A program made the position numbers and the translations under genes. 64,000 nt of DNA from Falciphora oryzae. Its lineage: Eukaryota; Ascomycota; Sordariomycetes; Magnaporthales; Magnaporthaceae. The stretch is taken from NCBI GenBank assembly GCA_000733355.1, contig JNVV01000029.1, positions 259,768 through 323,767 of the forward strand. The letters are read 5' to 3'. Shown here piece after piece: positions 23,119 through 33,540 of this stretch (position 1 is its first letter; the number at the start of each line of letters is the position of its first letter). Below the pieces are notes generated by a model, which was given only the letters and a program-made list of their open reading frames with translations, was not told where the DNA came from and made no database searches.

Positions 23119-23368
23119 GGCGGGTTATGCCTAATAAAGTAATAAATTTGGCAAACGCACACCTGTATCCACATGGGCGTGATTGTATTGAGAAAAAATC
23201 GATTGTTGCCCAGTTTGAGCTTTGCACTGCCGTACACCAGGAGGGCACAGTCAAGATCAGAAATGTTTGATACGTCGCTCGAATACGATTGGGCTCAACG
23301 CTAAAAGCCGGGGTCCACTAAATACAGCGCTTGCAATAAGAAAAAAAACCAAAGGCAAATATGCCTAC
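23119..23368. other. Intergenic boundary segment
   Basis: Base composition changes from the AT-shifted transposon block to GC-rich genic DNA here. It is 3' to the minus-strand gene ending at 23369. No feature is recognised. Confidence 0.6.
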
Positions 23369-26077
23369 CTAGAATTTAAACACGCTCCTCCGCCGGAGCG
23401 GCTGCCGCACCTCCCCCTCGAGCCCGAACCCGTACGCCGACGGGTCCAAGCCGCTGCTGCTGCTGCTGCTGCTCCCCCGCCTCGGCGGCGACGACGCCGA
23501 CATGGCCCGGTCACCGCCGCCGCCCCTCCCCGCATGCTGCGGCGGCAGCAGCCCGTACCCGATCCTGGCCCCCAGGACGTGCGACGGCAGCCGCCCCTCC
23601 TTGCCCGCGGCCCAGGGCACCGCATCGAGCGCGGTGCCCCGCGTGGCCGCGGCGATGCTCGAGAACCGCGTGTTGCGCGCGATGCGCCCGCCCTGCCCCT
23701 GCTCCCACAGCAGCGCCCACAGCCCCGCGGCGATGCCGAGCAGGACCAGGAAGGTGGCGATGCCGTAGACGATCCACAGGTCGCGCGCGTGGTAGACGTA
23801 GACGTTGGCCGTGCGGGAGCGGACGCAGGGGTACCCGTAGGCGGCCTCGGGGATGCGGTTCTGCGCCGCCGCGGCCGACGCGCGGCGGTCGCCCGACTGC
23901 TCCGCGGGCCGGGCGGCCCAGACGACGGGCGCGAACTGGGGGTACGAGAACATTGACAGGATCATGTCCTCGTAGAAGCCCTGGACGAGGTCGGCGAGGT
24001 TCGGGAAAGGGAAGTAGTTTGAGCGGCGGTCGAGGAGCTTTGTTTGTAAGGCGTCCGTGTTGGCGATGGGGTTGACGAGGGGCGCGTCGTCGGGCCCGCC
24101 CATCTCGACGGTGCCGTTGAGGAGCTTGCGCACCATGAAGCCCATGCTGTAGTGCGCGGCCGCGCGGCGGTAGCGGGCCACGTCGGTGGGGAAGATGTAG
24201 TTGGAGGAGGGCCGGGCGGTCGTGTTGTCGGCGGTGCCGTCGTTGGCTTTCACGTCCGGGATGAAGGTCGTGTTGATCAGGGGGCGCAGCCACTTGCGGG
24301 ACGTTACGGTCGCCCATTGCCCGCCGTCGCTGTGGTTGAAGTGGACCTTGTAGTCGGCCAGGTAGTGCTGGCAGGCGAAGATCTTCGGAATAAAAGATGA
24401 GTTCCAGGTCGGGTCGTTCCTGGTCTTGGGGTCCGGCTTGTCCGGGTTGGCGCGGACGACGTGCCCGACCCAGATGACGGGCTCGGTGCGGAAAGCGCCC
24501 ATGTTTTTGGGGTAAGGAGGTTTGGTATTAGGAATACCGCCGATTCCGACGTCCTTCATCTGCGTCGTCGAGTATTCACCGCCCGTGTTGAAAGCGTAGT
24601 AGGCGAAGCGGCCGCGGGGCAGCAGGATGTCGGTGCCGAAGGGCGCCTTCGCCTGGACGCCCGACTCGGGCACCAGGTTGCGCGGCACCGAGCCGACGCC
24701 GCTGGCCAGCTCGGTGCACTTGTAACCCGGGGCCTGGAAGGACACGTCGTAGGTGCAGTTCCAGCCCGACTGGCAGATCTCGACCGACGAGTTCTTGCGC
24801 TCGATGGGGGCCTCGAAGAAGGCGCCCAGGGTCGCGGTCTGGGCGAATTTGGGGTTCGTGCCTGTATAATAATCGAACCAGCCGTCGGGCGGCGGGTCGG
24901 CGGCGGGGGGCCGGGTGGTGTTCCAGAGCGAGAGCGGGGTCTCGTAGAGCGAGTCGATGAGCACCGGTTGGCGCCAGTCGGTCACGTCCTCGAAGGTGAA
25001 GTTGAGGGTGCGCACGTCGTTGCAGGTCGAGGCGTCAACAACGGTGCGCAGCTCGACAAGTAATGTGTTGCCCGTCAGGATGACGACAAGGGGCGCGGCC
25101 CAGACGAAAAGCGCCAGCGCGGCGACGGTCGGCGCGTGCCGTATAAAGTCCCAGTGGAACAGGCCGAGCAGGTCGTCGGTGGCGGCGAACATGGAGTCGA
25201 CGGCGGCGATGGTCATGAGGCGCGTGCGCAGGACGGCCCACAGCTTGAGGCGGTAGGCGACGACGATGGAGGCGCTGAAGCCGGCCTTTGCGCCGAACGC
25301 CAGCACGGTGCCGTACCGCAGCATCTGGATCTGCTCCGTGGCCGGGCGCCCGTCCAGGTGCTGGTAGAAGGCGTGGTGCCCGATGGCGCAGGCCAGCCCG
25401 AAGGCGGCGAAGAGGAACATGTTCCACCACGAGTGCCACCGCAGGCGACCCAGCCTGCCCCTGCCGCCGTCCCGGCCCGAGGGAGGAGGCCGGGGCGGCA
25501 GCTGGCCTCCCTTGGAGGGGAGGTCTGGAGGCGAGCCCGGGGGCCGGCCGGCGTAGAGCAGGGCCGAGCGCGAGTCGTACTGGCGCGGGGTGCCCATGTC
25601 GGCACCGTTGCCGTAAGGGGCGTCGGAGTAGGCAGCGCCGTCGACGCCGGCGTACCAGTAGCGGCCTCCGTCGTCGATGGCGAAGGTGTGCGAGGGCGGT
25701 GAGGATCTGGAAGCCATCCTGCCGTGGCCGCTGCTGCCGCCCAGCGCCTCCTCCTCTTTCCAGCCGTGGCTCAGCGCTCTGTCGGGGAGGGCGATCTCCG
25801 CGGGCGGCGACGGGAGAGCCGGGGAGGCGGCGCTGACGCTACTGGGGACATGCGACCTGGCGGAAATGTGCGAGGTGCTTCGCGAGAGGGCCGAGACGGC
25901 GTCGCTGTTGTCGCGCGCACCAAGGCCAGCGACAATGGGCGGTGCTGGCGACAGCTCCGTTTGCTTAGCGGCCGCCTCTGCGTTTGTTTCTTTGCTGAAG
26001 CTGCTGCTGCGGGCGCCCACGCCCATTTGCGCTAGTCGGCCGCCATCTGCTTGTGCGTTCCAGACCTGCCCCGCCAT
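23369..26077 (-). CDS. Multi-pass membrane protein, fungal family of unknown function
   Basis: Single-exon frame of 902 codons from the ATG at 26077; an upstream in-frame GTG is not used as start. Residues 1-215 are Ser/Pro/Gly-rich and probably disordered. Hydrophobic segments lie near 217-237 (WWNMFLFAAFGLACAIG), 255-275, 317-337, and one C-terminal segment near 769-793 (LWIVYGIATFLVLLGIA). Between the third and fourth lies a roughly 430-residue, Cys-containing loop with many N-glycosylation sequons, probably extracytosolic. A Ser-rich tail follows. I recall similar fungal proteins carrying the database label formylmethionine deformylase-like, but no deformylase motif is visible. It is the first gene beside the transposon block and shows no RIP-type stops. 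Confidence 0.85.
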   Translation of the reverse strand: MAGQVWNAQADGGRLAQMGVGARSSSFSKETNAEAAAKQTELSPAPPIVAGLGARDNSDAVSALSRSTSHISARSHVPSSVSAASPALPSPPAEIALPDRALSHGWKEEEALGGSSGHGRMASRSSPPSHTFAIDDGGRYWYAGVDGAAYSDAPYGNGADMGTPRQYDSRSALLYAGRPPGSPPDLPSKGGQLPPRPPPSGRDGGRGRLGRLRWHSWWNMFLFAAFGLACAIGHHAFYQHLDGRPATEQIQMLRYGTVLAFGAKAGFSASIVVAYRLKLWAVLRTRLMTIAAVDSMFAATDDLLGLFHWDFIRHAPTVAALALFVWAAPLVVILTGNTLLVELRTVVDASTCNDVRTLNFTFEDVTDWRQPVLIDSLYETPLSLWNTTRPPAADPPPDGWFDYYTGTNPKFAQTATLGAFFEAPIERKNSSVEICQSGWNCTYDVSFQAPGYKCTELASGVGSVPRNLVPESGVQAKAPFGTDILLPRGRFAYYAFNTGGEYSTTQMKDVGIGGIPNTKPPYPKNMGAFRTEPVIWVGHVVRANPDKPDPKTRNDPTWNSSFIPKIFACQHYLADYKVHFNHSDGGQWATVTSRKWLRPLINTTFIPDVKANDGTADNTTARPSSNYIFPTDVARYRRAAAHYSMGFMVRKLLNGTVEMGGPDDAPLVNPIANTDALQTKLLDRRSNYFPFPNLADLVQGFYEDMILSMFSYPQFAPVVWAARPAEQSGDRRASAAAAQNRIPEAAYGYPCVRSRTANVYVYHARDLWIVYGIATFLVLLGIAAGLWALLWEQGQGGRIARNTRFSSIAAATRGTALDAVPWAAGKEGRLPSHVLGARIGYGLLPPQHAGRGGGGDRAMSASSPPRRGSSSSSSSGLDPSAYGFGLEGEVRQPLRRRSVFKF

Positions 26078-27568
26078 ATTTTTCGTCCCGTTTCTTTTCC
26101 CCGACCGTTTAAAGTTGAGAGGATGCGACCGCCGTGATCGCAATAACCCCAAGTGAGCGAGCTTAGGTTTGCGCCTCACAAAGGGCTCGCTCCCAGATTC
26201 GGGTTACCTGTTGCTGTTGATGCTGAGCACGCCGCCAACAAGCATTATTGGGTCTGGATAACAGGATTAAAGACAATAAAAAAAGAAAGAAAGTGGTCAA
26301 TCGAGAGATGTGAAGAAGCAAAAAAGATCGACAAAGCCACGGACGCGTCGCTATCAATCAGAGATCAGCACAGCGGCCCGCGGAGGTGGCGGGTGGGCTG
26401 GCTGGCTGGCTGGCTGGCCAGCTCGACGGGCGAGGCCGATCCATGTTATTGAGTGCCAGCCGACACATGGCAAGGGACAGACCGAACCACCGAACCCCAG
26501 CCCTACGGATACGCTTCCCTTCCCAGGTAAGCGGACGAGAGGAGTTGGCATTGACGGCGATGCCAAATGCGCTTCTCGTCACGACCCCAAAATAGCAGGG
26601 CCTGTTTCGATATCGCACGCACCCCTGGACTGTGCCACTTTTTGTGCCCAAGGCCCTTGTGGGGGCTCCTTGAGACGAACGTTGACTCGCTGTCACACGG
26701 CCTGCGTTTTTCTGTCTCAGCACTTTTTTGTGTCTCAGCGCGATGCAGGGCCCCGCGCATGGGGTCCGGGGGTGTTGGTCTGCGGGACGTCTTGTACCGT
26801 GGGTTCGAGTGCAGGATCGTGTTGGCAGCAGACACCGAGTTCCTGGGATATTGCAGTGCTGGCCAATCACCTTGGCATCCTGCATCCCGCTAAAGATCCA
26901 GGAGGATCTCGAGCTCGACAAACCGTCCACTCAGGGCCTCTGCGCCAAAAGCGGGAGCCTAAAATGGCGATCAACGGCTGGGCCGTCAGCTGACATCGCA
27001 TTGCGACTGACCGCGCGGGGCTTGATGCCGTGGTTCACCAAGGTCTGCGAGGCACGTATGCCGTCAGCGGCTAGAAGTTTGTTTTTTTACGATCGGACCT
27101 ATGGTACAACCTTGTTCTATCTCCATAAGATCTAATCGTTCGAGGAGGCCGCCCAGATGTTCGTGTCCTTGATGCGGTCTCTGTTCCCATATAGGTCTGC
27201 AGTAGTCCTACAGCGCAACATACCGTTTGCTCCACATAAGCAATCACATATGCAAAACATATCGACACCTCGTCAGATAAGCGATAACATAATAAATGCA
27301 TTGGCCGCGTATCCTAGTAAACCTTATAGTACAACCAGCATATGCAACGCCTGGCAGGTCCATTCTAGGGTCTATGCTCACGTCCTTCGTCCTTTCGTTG
27401 AAGCCTGTGATGTCGTCTCCTCCGTCCCGGATGTGATATCCTCCCTCCCTCCCTGGTGTTTCTATTTCTCGCGCTTGTGGTATCTTGACAAAGCATGTGG
27501 GTGGCGGTGCGAACCCGTTTCCCCTCCCACTACCAAAAAAAAAAACCCCTTCGGCTTGTATATCAAGC
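26078..27568. other. Intergenic region, 1.5 kb
   Basis: Lies between the start of the membrane protein and the 3' end of IDH1, both on the minus strand. It contains a short (CTGG)n run at 26395-26422. Open frames here lack family features and codon structure; no gene or RNA is recognised. Confidence 0.5.
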
Positions 27569-28950
27569 TTACAGGGTCTCCATCTTGTCCAGGATGGCCT
27601 TGGTGAACTGGTTGTTGGTGGCCTCGCCGCCCATGTCGCGGGTCCGGCACTTGCCCTCGGCGATGACGGCGTAGACGGCCTTGGAGATGCGGTTGGCGTG
27701 GTCGTCGAGGCCGAGGTGGCGCAGCAGCATGGAGCCCGACAGGATCAGGGCGGTGGGGTTGGCCTCGCCCTTGCCCTCAATGTCGAGGCCGACGTGGCGG
27801 CAGCCGGGCTCGAAGACGGCGACGTCGCGGCCCATGTTGCAGCCGGGCACGATGCCGGGGCCGCCGACCAGGGCGGCGCCGATGTTGGACAGGATGCCGC
27901 CGTACAGGTTGGGCATGACCATGACGTCGAACTGCTGGGGCCGGCTGACACACTGCATGCTGGCGTTGTCGACAATCATGTCGTTGGCCTCGAGGGTCGG
28001 GTACTCCTTGGCGGTGGCGTGGAAGGTGCTGCGGAACAGGCCGTCGGCCAGTTTCATGATGTTGGCCTTGTGGATGCACGTCACCTTCTTACGGTTGTTG
28101 GCGAGGGCGAAGCTGAAGGCGAACTTGGAGATGCGCTCCGACTTGGCGCGCGTGATGATCTTGAGCGACTCGACGACGCCGGGCACCGACTGGTGCTCGA
28201 GGCCGCTGTACTCGCCCTCGGTGTTCTCGCGGATGATGCACAGGTCCACGTTCTCGTGGCGGGTCTGGTAGCCGGGGATGTTCTTGATGAGCGAGATGGA
28301 GGCGTAGATGTCGAGCTCCTGGCGCATGGCCACGTTGAAGCTCTGGTGGCCCGACCGGCTGATGGGCGTGTGCAGGATGCCCTTGAGGCCGAGCTTGTTG
28401 CGCCGCAGCGACGCGACCGACTCCTTGAACAGGTCCTCGGTGCGGCCCGACGGCGCCGCGCCGCTGTCGACGCCCGAGACCTCGATCTGCTCCCACTCGA
28501 TCGGCACGTTGTCGGCCTTGAAGATGGTCTTGACGCTCTCGGCCACCTCGGATCCGATGCCGTCGCCGGGGATCAGCGTGACCGTGTACTTGCCGCCGTA
28601 CTTGGTCGGCTTGAAGATGTCGGACTGCACCGTCGCAAAGCCGCGGGCGGCCTGCCTCGAAGCAAGGCGCGGCTGCTGGGCGGCACGGGCCAGGCTCTGT
28701 CGGAGGGGGAAAGAAGACGCCCGGTTAGTCAATGCGATGGTGGTGGTGGTAACGGTCCCGGCGCACCGCCCCTGCTGCCATCAACATCCAGTGTCGGCTC
28801 CTGTCGCTCGCGGCGGGCAAGCGGCAGCCATTGGCGATGCATCGAGGGGCTTTCTCTTGGGCTCGGGCGGCGGCGGCAGGGTCGGGAACACGAAGCCAAT
28901 TGAGGGGGAGCAAATACCTGGCCCGTTCTTGAGGTGGTTCGGGAAAACAT
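27569..28950 (-). CDS. idh1: NAD-isocitrate dehydrogenase subunit 1, mitochondrial
   Basis: Regulatory-type subunit of NAD-dependent isocitrate dehydrogenase, which converts isocitrate to 2-oxoglutarate in the mitochondrial TCA cycle. Two exons: 28950-28918 encodes MFSRTTSRTGQ, a 221-bp intron (donor GTATTT, branch TGACTAACC, acceptor GACAG) follows, then 28696-27569. The spliced product is 386 aa. Residues 1 to about 35 are Arg/Ser/Ala-rich, a mitochondrial presequence. The mature part has VTLIPGDGIGSEV and the NLYGGILSNIGAALVGGPG signature. Choosing the ATG at 28950 explains the presequence, whereas starting at a TTG in the intron does not. Divergent from the SDR gene at 29784. The yeast IDH1 family is about 360-385 aa, so length fits. 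Confidence 0.94.
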
Positions 28951-29783
28951 ATTTGGGGGATTCGCAGGGAGGCGCGCAGGAAAGGCGGAATGGGACGCTC
29001 GAGGGGTCGGACTTGTTGATCTCAAAAAAACATAGGCAAAGCACAAAGATTTGGAGAGCCGACCCGAAATACCGCAAAGCAAAAAATGGCCTCTGAGCTT
29101 CTGCGGTGGGTGGAGCCTTGCGATAACCAGCCGCTGCACGTCCCGCGGTTCAATTCCTGTGCTCCAGCCGCGACCCGTCTGCAGCCGAGCAGTTGCCGCC
29201 GGGTTTTCTTCGGCTGTCGACTTTTCGACGCTCCATCTCACGTGACTTGGGCATGTGATTGTGTGCCTCCCGGAAACGGCTTCAGCGAGCACAGGCCATG
29301 CGCCATCCCAGCCATCGCGTGCGAGGTGCCGGCCTGGCGGGCAGATATCTGGCCGCCCTGTGGGGCAAAACGCCCATGCTTGAACGCCACAAAATCCACT
29401 CTGGGGCCGCCCGGCCGAACATCACGCCGGCACAGCAAGCCACCACCCGCCAAACGGGTCCGACGAAGGCTCCGGATGGTGTGGACAGCGTGGTGCCCGC
29501 GCGTCTCGTCTCGGTCGCCGGTGCTCTGCAATTTCATGCAATAGATTCCGAGTGACTCCTGCGCATGCACAGCCCATTTGTTGATGGGTATATATAGCAG
29601 AGGTAGGTCGCCTGGTGAGTCCGTCTCTTTTCGTATTTCCATCATCAGACAACATCCTCAGCCATCAAAGGCATCCTACATATCTGTACCTGCCTCTCTA
29701 CGGACCCCGCATACATCATCCTTCCGCCAAGGAGCCAGTCCCATCTCCCCTGTTTCGCAGCCACAGCCCACCCCCACGCAACA
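28951..29783. promoter_or_regulatory. Divergent promoter between IDH1 and the SDR gene
   Basis: 833 bp separate the start codons of two oppositely transcribed genes. On the plus side a TATATATA box lies at 29589-29596. No factor site is confidently recognised on the IDH1 side. Confidence 0.6.
29589..29596 (+). promoter_or_regulatory. TATA box of the SDR gene
   Basis: TATATATA followed by GCAGAGG, 188 bp upstream of the ATG at 29784, a normal fungal distance allowing a 5' leader. Confidence 0.6.
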
Positions 29784-30566
29784 ATGTCCACCCCCAAGGC
29801 CGTCCTCTTCCTCGGAGCCACCGGCGGCGTCGCGCAGACCGCCCTCCGGAGCTCCCTGGCCGCCGGCTACACGTGCGTCGCGCTGGCCCGCTCGGCCTCC
29901 AAGCTCGCTGCCGCCCTGCCCTTCCCCTCGTACCCCAACCTCACCATCATCGAGGGCGACGCGCGCGACCGGGCCACCATGGAGCGCGCCCTGGTCGTCC
30001 CCGGCTCGTCTCCCCAGCGCATGGTCGATGCCGTCGTCAGCTCCGTCGGCTGCCGCCCGTCGCTGCGCAACGGCGGGCTCGAGGACTCGACCGTGTGCGC
30101 CGTCTCCATGGGGGCCATGCTGGCCGCCATCGACGCCCTCGCCGCCCGCCTCCCCGGCAGCGCGCAGGCCCCCAAGATCGTCGCCATTAGCAGCACCGGC
30201 TTCTCCAAGTTCGGCCGCGACGTCCCCATCGCCTTCGTGCCCCTCTACCGGGTCGCACTCGCCGTGCCCCACAGGGACAAGGAGAAGATGGAGCACCTGC
30301 TCGTCCACGGCCCCGACGGCAAGGACAAGGACGCGACGAGGCCCGAGTTCACCATCATCAGGGGCAGCCTCTACGTCGCGGATGACGAGTCTAAGCGGAG
30401 GCCCGTCCGGGTCGGCATCGAGGACCCTGTCAAGGGCGTCGAGTCCAAGGCGATCGGATACACCATCTCGAGGGAAGCCATCGGCCGCTGGATCTTTGCC
30501 AACCTGCTTGAGGACGCCACTCTTGGCAAGCAGTACTCTAACAAGATGGTTACGCTGACTTACTAA
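29784..30566 (+). CDS. Atypical SDR / NAD(P)-binding Rossmann protein
   Basis: Intronless frame of 260 aa starting in a good context (CAACAATG). The N-terminus AVLFLGATGGVAQTAL is a Rossmann beta-alpha-beta with a GxxGG nucleotide-binding loop. Strand-like segments VVSSVGC and IVAISSTGFSKFG follow, and RPEFTIIRGSLY lies in the C-terminal half. This layout matches the NAD(P)H-binding (NmrA-like, atypical SDR) group; there is no classical YxxxK pair. The substrate is unknown. No signal peptide, so probably cytosolic. Divergent from IDH1 and tail to tail with the aldehyde dehydrogenase, but I see no direct functional link. Confidence 0.85.
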   Translation: MSTPKAVLFLGATGGVAQTALRSSLAAGYTCVALARSASKLAAALPFPSYPNLTIIEGDARDRATMERALVVPGSSPQRMVDAVVSSVGCRPSLRNGGLEDSTVCAVSMGAMLAAIDALAARLPGSAQAPKIVAISSTGFSKFGRDVPIAFVPLYRVALAVPHRDKEKMEHLLVHGPDGKDKDATRPEFTIIRGSLYVADDESKRRPVRVGIEDPVKGVESKAIGYTISREAIGRWIFANLLEDATLGKQYSNKMVTLTY

Positions 30567-31368
30567 GGGACCAAAGGTGCCGCCATCCTCTTTTGTTTTC
30601 TTGTACGGGCGTTTTTCCTATCTCTGTCACAGCATTCTTCTTTCTCTCCTTTGTAATCTGTTTCTCGCTCTGTCTGCTATAGATCTGGTTTAGAGATGGG
30701 GGCGTCCCCCAGGGTTGATTTACGATATCCGACGGATTTTTCCCTTTGTCACACTCGTTTGGATTTATCATCATTGCAGATGTAAACAGTGTACACGATC
30801 ACGCTGGCTTCAATAAATAATCCCACAACTAATGCTCTTCAAGCCGGTGCATGCTAGTGAGAGTCACTCCTTTGCCTTTTAGAAGAACACATCATGAAGC
30901 GTAGCCGGCGAAAACAATTCCCGATGATCTACTTGGAGGTAGCTCAACCGTTGATCTGCTAAGCGCTGATGCTCTTCCTGCACCGAAACTTGGAGTCTTG
31001 TGACCAGAGTGCTGCTAAGCGAGTTAGAGCGTTCGACTTCGTCCCCGTCGTCGGGATAGCATGTCCTCCGGTACCTAGTCGCGTCGCCGTTTACCATGAT
31101 GCTCACGGGTTCAATAGTCACAGTGATGAAGTTGAACTTAAAATGGCGATGGAGAAGTCGACAAGCGGAAGGGCTACGCTTTGTGTGTGAAGAGTATGCT
31201 CCCGGGACCGCCTGGGGTACATGGGCGCTTCTGCCTTTGTGTGTTTAAAAGCTCTATGACCAACTGGCGATGGGTGGGGATTCGCCTGAAAATACGAGAA
31301 CCACTGTCCATTAAAAACTAAGGAGGAGCAGATGCATTGTCACAACTGCTCAAACCGGACGGCGGCAG
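30567..31368. other. Convergent intergenic region
   Basis: Holds the 3' ends of the SDR gene (+) and the ALDH gene (-). No gene, RNA or repeat recognised. Confidence 0.5.
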
Positions 31369-33032
31369 CTACCCATACCGCACATCCCCACCCTCTTCCC
31401 TAAACCAGTCTTCGTCCCGTACGGCGGCCTCGGGCGGGGCGTAGTTGATGATGACGCTTTTGGCGGCCGTGTAGCCGAGGTATGCATCCACGCCATTCTC
31501 GGACCCGAGCCCACTCTCGGGGCGGGCGCCATGGGCACCCCAGGGGCTGCTGGGATCGTTTCGGTGGTGCGTGTTAACCCAGACAATGCCGGCCTCGACG
31601 CGCTCCGAGATGCGGAACGCGCGCGAGAGGTCGCGCGTCCAGATGCCGGCGCCCAGGCCGAAGGCGCTGTCGTTGGCGAGCGCGACCGCTTCATCCTCGC
31701 CGTCGAACGCACACACAGTCACCACGGGGCCGAAGGCCTCCTCGCGCCAGATGCGCGAGCCCAGGATGCTGTTAGAGGCGGCGGTTGAGATCAGGATCGT
31801 GGGCGGGAAGAAGTAGCCCCGGGAGAAGTCGGCGCCGTCAAGGGCGCTGCTGCCCGTCATTCGGGCACCGCCGCAGACGGCGAGGGCGTTGCCGCTGGCA
31901 ACGGCGTCGTCGACCAGGGCCTGCACGCCGGTGAGCTGGCGGGCCGAGACGATGGGGCCCATCATGGAGGCCGGATTGGCGGGAGAGCCCATGCGACGCT
32001 CAATCGATTCGGCCTTTACTTTAAGCTTAGGGAGGAGCGCGTCGAGGATGGGACGGTGCACGAGGATGCGGGTGGCGGCGACGCATGTCTGGCCGCTGGC
32101 GACGAAGGCACCAAAGGCAATGCCGTTGACGGCGGCGTCGAGGTCGGCATCGTCAAAGATTATGAGCGGCGCCTTACCTCCCAGCTCGGCGTTGAAACGA
32201 GCCAGGCTCGCACCAGCGACGGCGCCGATGGCACGTCCAGCGCCGGTGGAGCCGGTGACGTCGACTTTGCGGATGAGCGGGTGCGACGTTAGAGCCTTGC
32301 CGGTCTCTGGCCCAAGGCCGGGCAGGACGGAGAATACGCCCTCAGGGACGCCGGCGTCACGCAGAAGAGGGCCCAGGGCGAGTGAGGTCAGCGGAGTCAG
32401 CTCGGAGGGCTTGAGGACGACGCTGTTGCCGGCAGCCAGGGCCGGGGCGATCTTCTTGACGGCGATAAGGAGTGGGTGGTTGAAAGGGGTGATGAGAGCC
32501 ACGACGCCCAGGGGCACGCGGTCGACCCAGTTGTGCAGGGCGCCGGTGGTGGGCAGGACGGCGCGCTGCTCGGTGCGCAGGTGGGCGGCGTAGTAGCGGA
32601 ACCAGCGGACCAGGGTGGGCACCTGGGCACGCATCTCGCGCACGGCGCGCCCCGTCTGGCGCACCTCGAGGTCGATCAGGCCGGGCAGGGCCTGGCCCAA
32701 GAGCTCGGCGGTGCGGTCCAGCACATCGGCGCGGGTCTGGCGGGGCGCGCGGGACCAGGCGCCGGCCTTGAAGGCGGCGTGTGCGGCGTCGACCGTCTCA
32801 TTGACATCCGTGGCCGAGGCGGCGTGGCAGCTGCCTGTAGGCGTCAGGGAGGTCGAGGAGAGCAGGGGAGGGGACAGCCATGCCTACTGTGCAAATATCT
32901 CGCCCGTGGCAGGGTCTTCTATTGGGATCCTGATGGGTGTTGGTTGAATTAGCCCGAGTGTTTCCCTTGGCGCCGCGGCTAAGGCAGGTCACCACCACCC
33001 AATGGAAGGCACTCACTGTTCGCCTCGGCCAT
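31369..33032 (-). CDS. NAD(P)-dependent aldehyde dehydrogenase
   Basis: ALDH superfamily enzyme that oxidises an aldehyde to the acid; substrate not identifiable. Three exons inferred: 33032-33017 (MAEAN), 32978-32888 and 32830-31369, giving 522 aa. The first intron is 38 bp (GTGAGT...CTTAG), the second 57 bp (GTAGGC...GGCAG); both keep phase and restore the family N-terminus (IPIEDPATGEIFAHCHAASA). Residues visible: the ITPFNHP oxyanion region, the Rossmann loop TGSTGAGRAIG, general base Glu251 in ELGGKAP and nucleophile Cys285 in GQTCVAATR. No peroxisomal or mitochondrial signal is evident. Divergently transcribed from a bZIP factor 508 bp away, so the pair may be co-regulated (inference). 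Confidence 0.9.
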
Positions 33033-33540
33033 CCTTCTCTTTTCCAGCAGCCCACAGGCGGTATGGCGAATCTGGTTCCGGCATTTTGAAGATGTCTTGC
33101 TTATCACCCACCACGCCTGTTAGGTATCATGTCGTCGATGGCGGGGTGAGGAGGGTGGACGAGACTTATCGACGACGAGGTTGGAAGAAGGTTCCTGCGA
33201 GTCAGGGGCTGCGGGGCGCCTGAGTTGGGCCGCTCCTCCCTACAGCTTACTCTGGGTGATGCCGAGCTGCAGGTGGCGCTGACAGAGCCGGTGTGACCCC
33301 TCGCCGATGGATGCATTATGAATCATAATGTGTCGAGACCCGACAACGAGTGGGTGAGAAAAGGCTCATAAGTCGTCGTCGGCTGTGCGCAATCACAGTC
33401 CTACTTCCTCAGCCTCAACCCCCGGGCTCAGCTCACAAGCGAGCAGCAGCATCGACAAGTTACAACCCAACCACCCCATCTACCCCCTGTCACCACCGCT
33501 CCTGGCCTCGTAGAGGGCGAGGCCACCCCGCAGTGCAGCA
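33033..33540. promoter_or_regulatory. Divergent promoter between ALDH and bZIP genes
   Basis: 508 bp between the two start codons. The most striking element is the palindrome at 33314-33330. No TATA box is clear in either direction. Confidence 0.6.
33314..33330. promoter_or_regulatory. 17-bp palindrome with a bZIP-like core
   Basis: CATTATG-AAT-CATAATG: perfect 7-bp arms around 3 bp. Its centre (33318-33326) is ATGAATCAT, two ATGA half-sites with the one-base spacing of AP-1/GCN4 sites, though the central base is A, not C/G. It lies in the promoter shared with a bZIP gene. Confidence 0.45.

Noticed and set aside
26310..26993. 227-codon plus frame between the membrane protein and IDH1
   Set aside because: Includes a (CTGG)n repeat, has no domain or clear start, and overlaps equally long frames on the other strand.
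27485..28903. 472-codon plus-strand frame
   Set aside because: It is antisense to IDH1, produced by GC-rich codon bias; the minus strand has the full enzyme signature.
29144..29165. tRNA T-loop-like GGTTCAATTCC
   Set aside because: The flanking bases do not pair into a T-stem and no acceptor or anticodon arms can be built around it.
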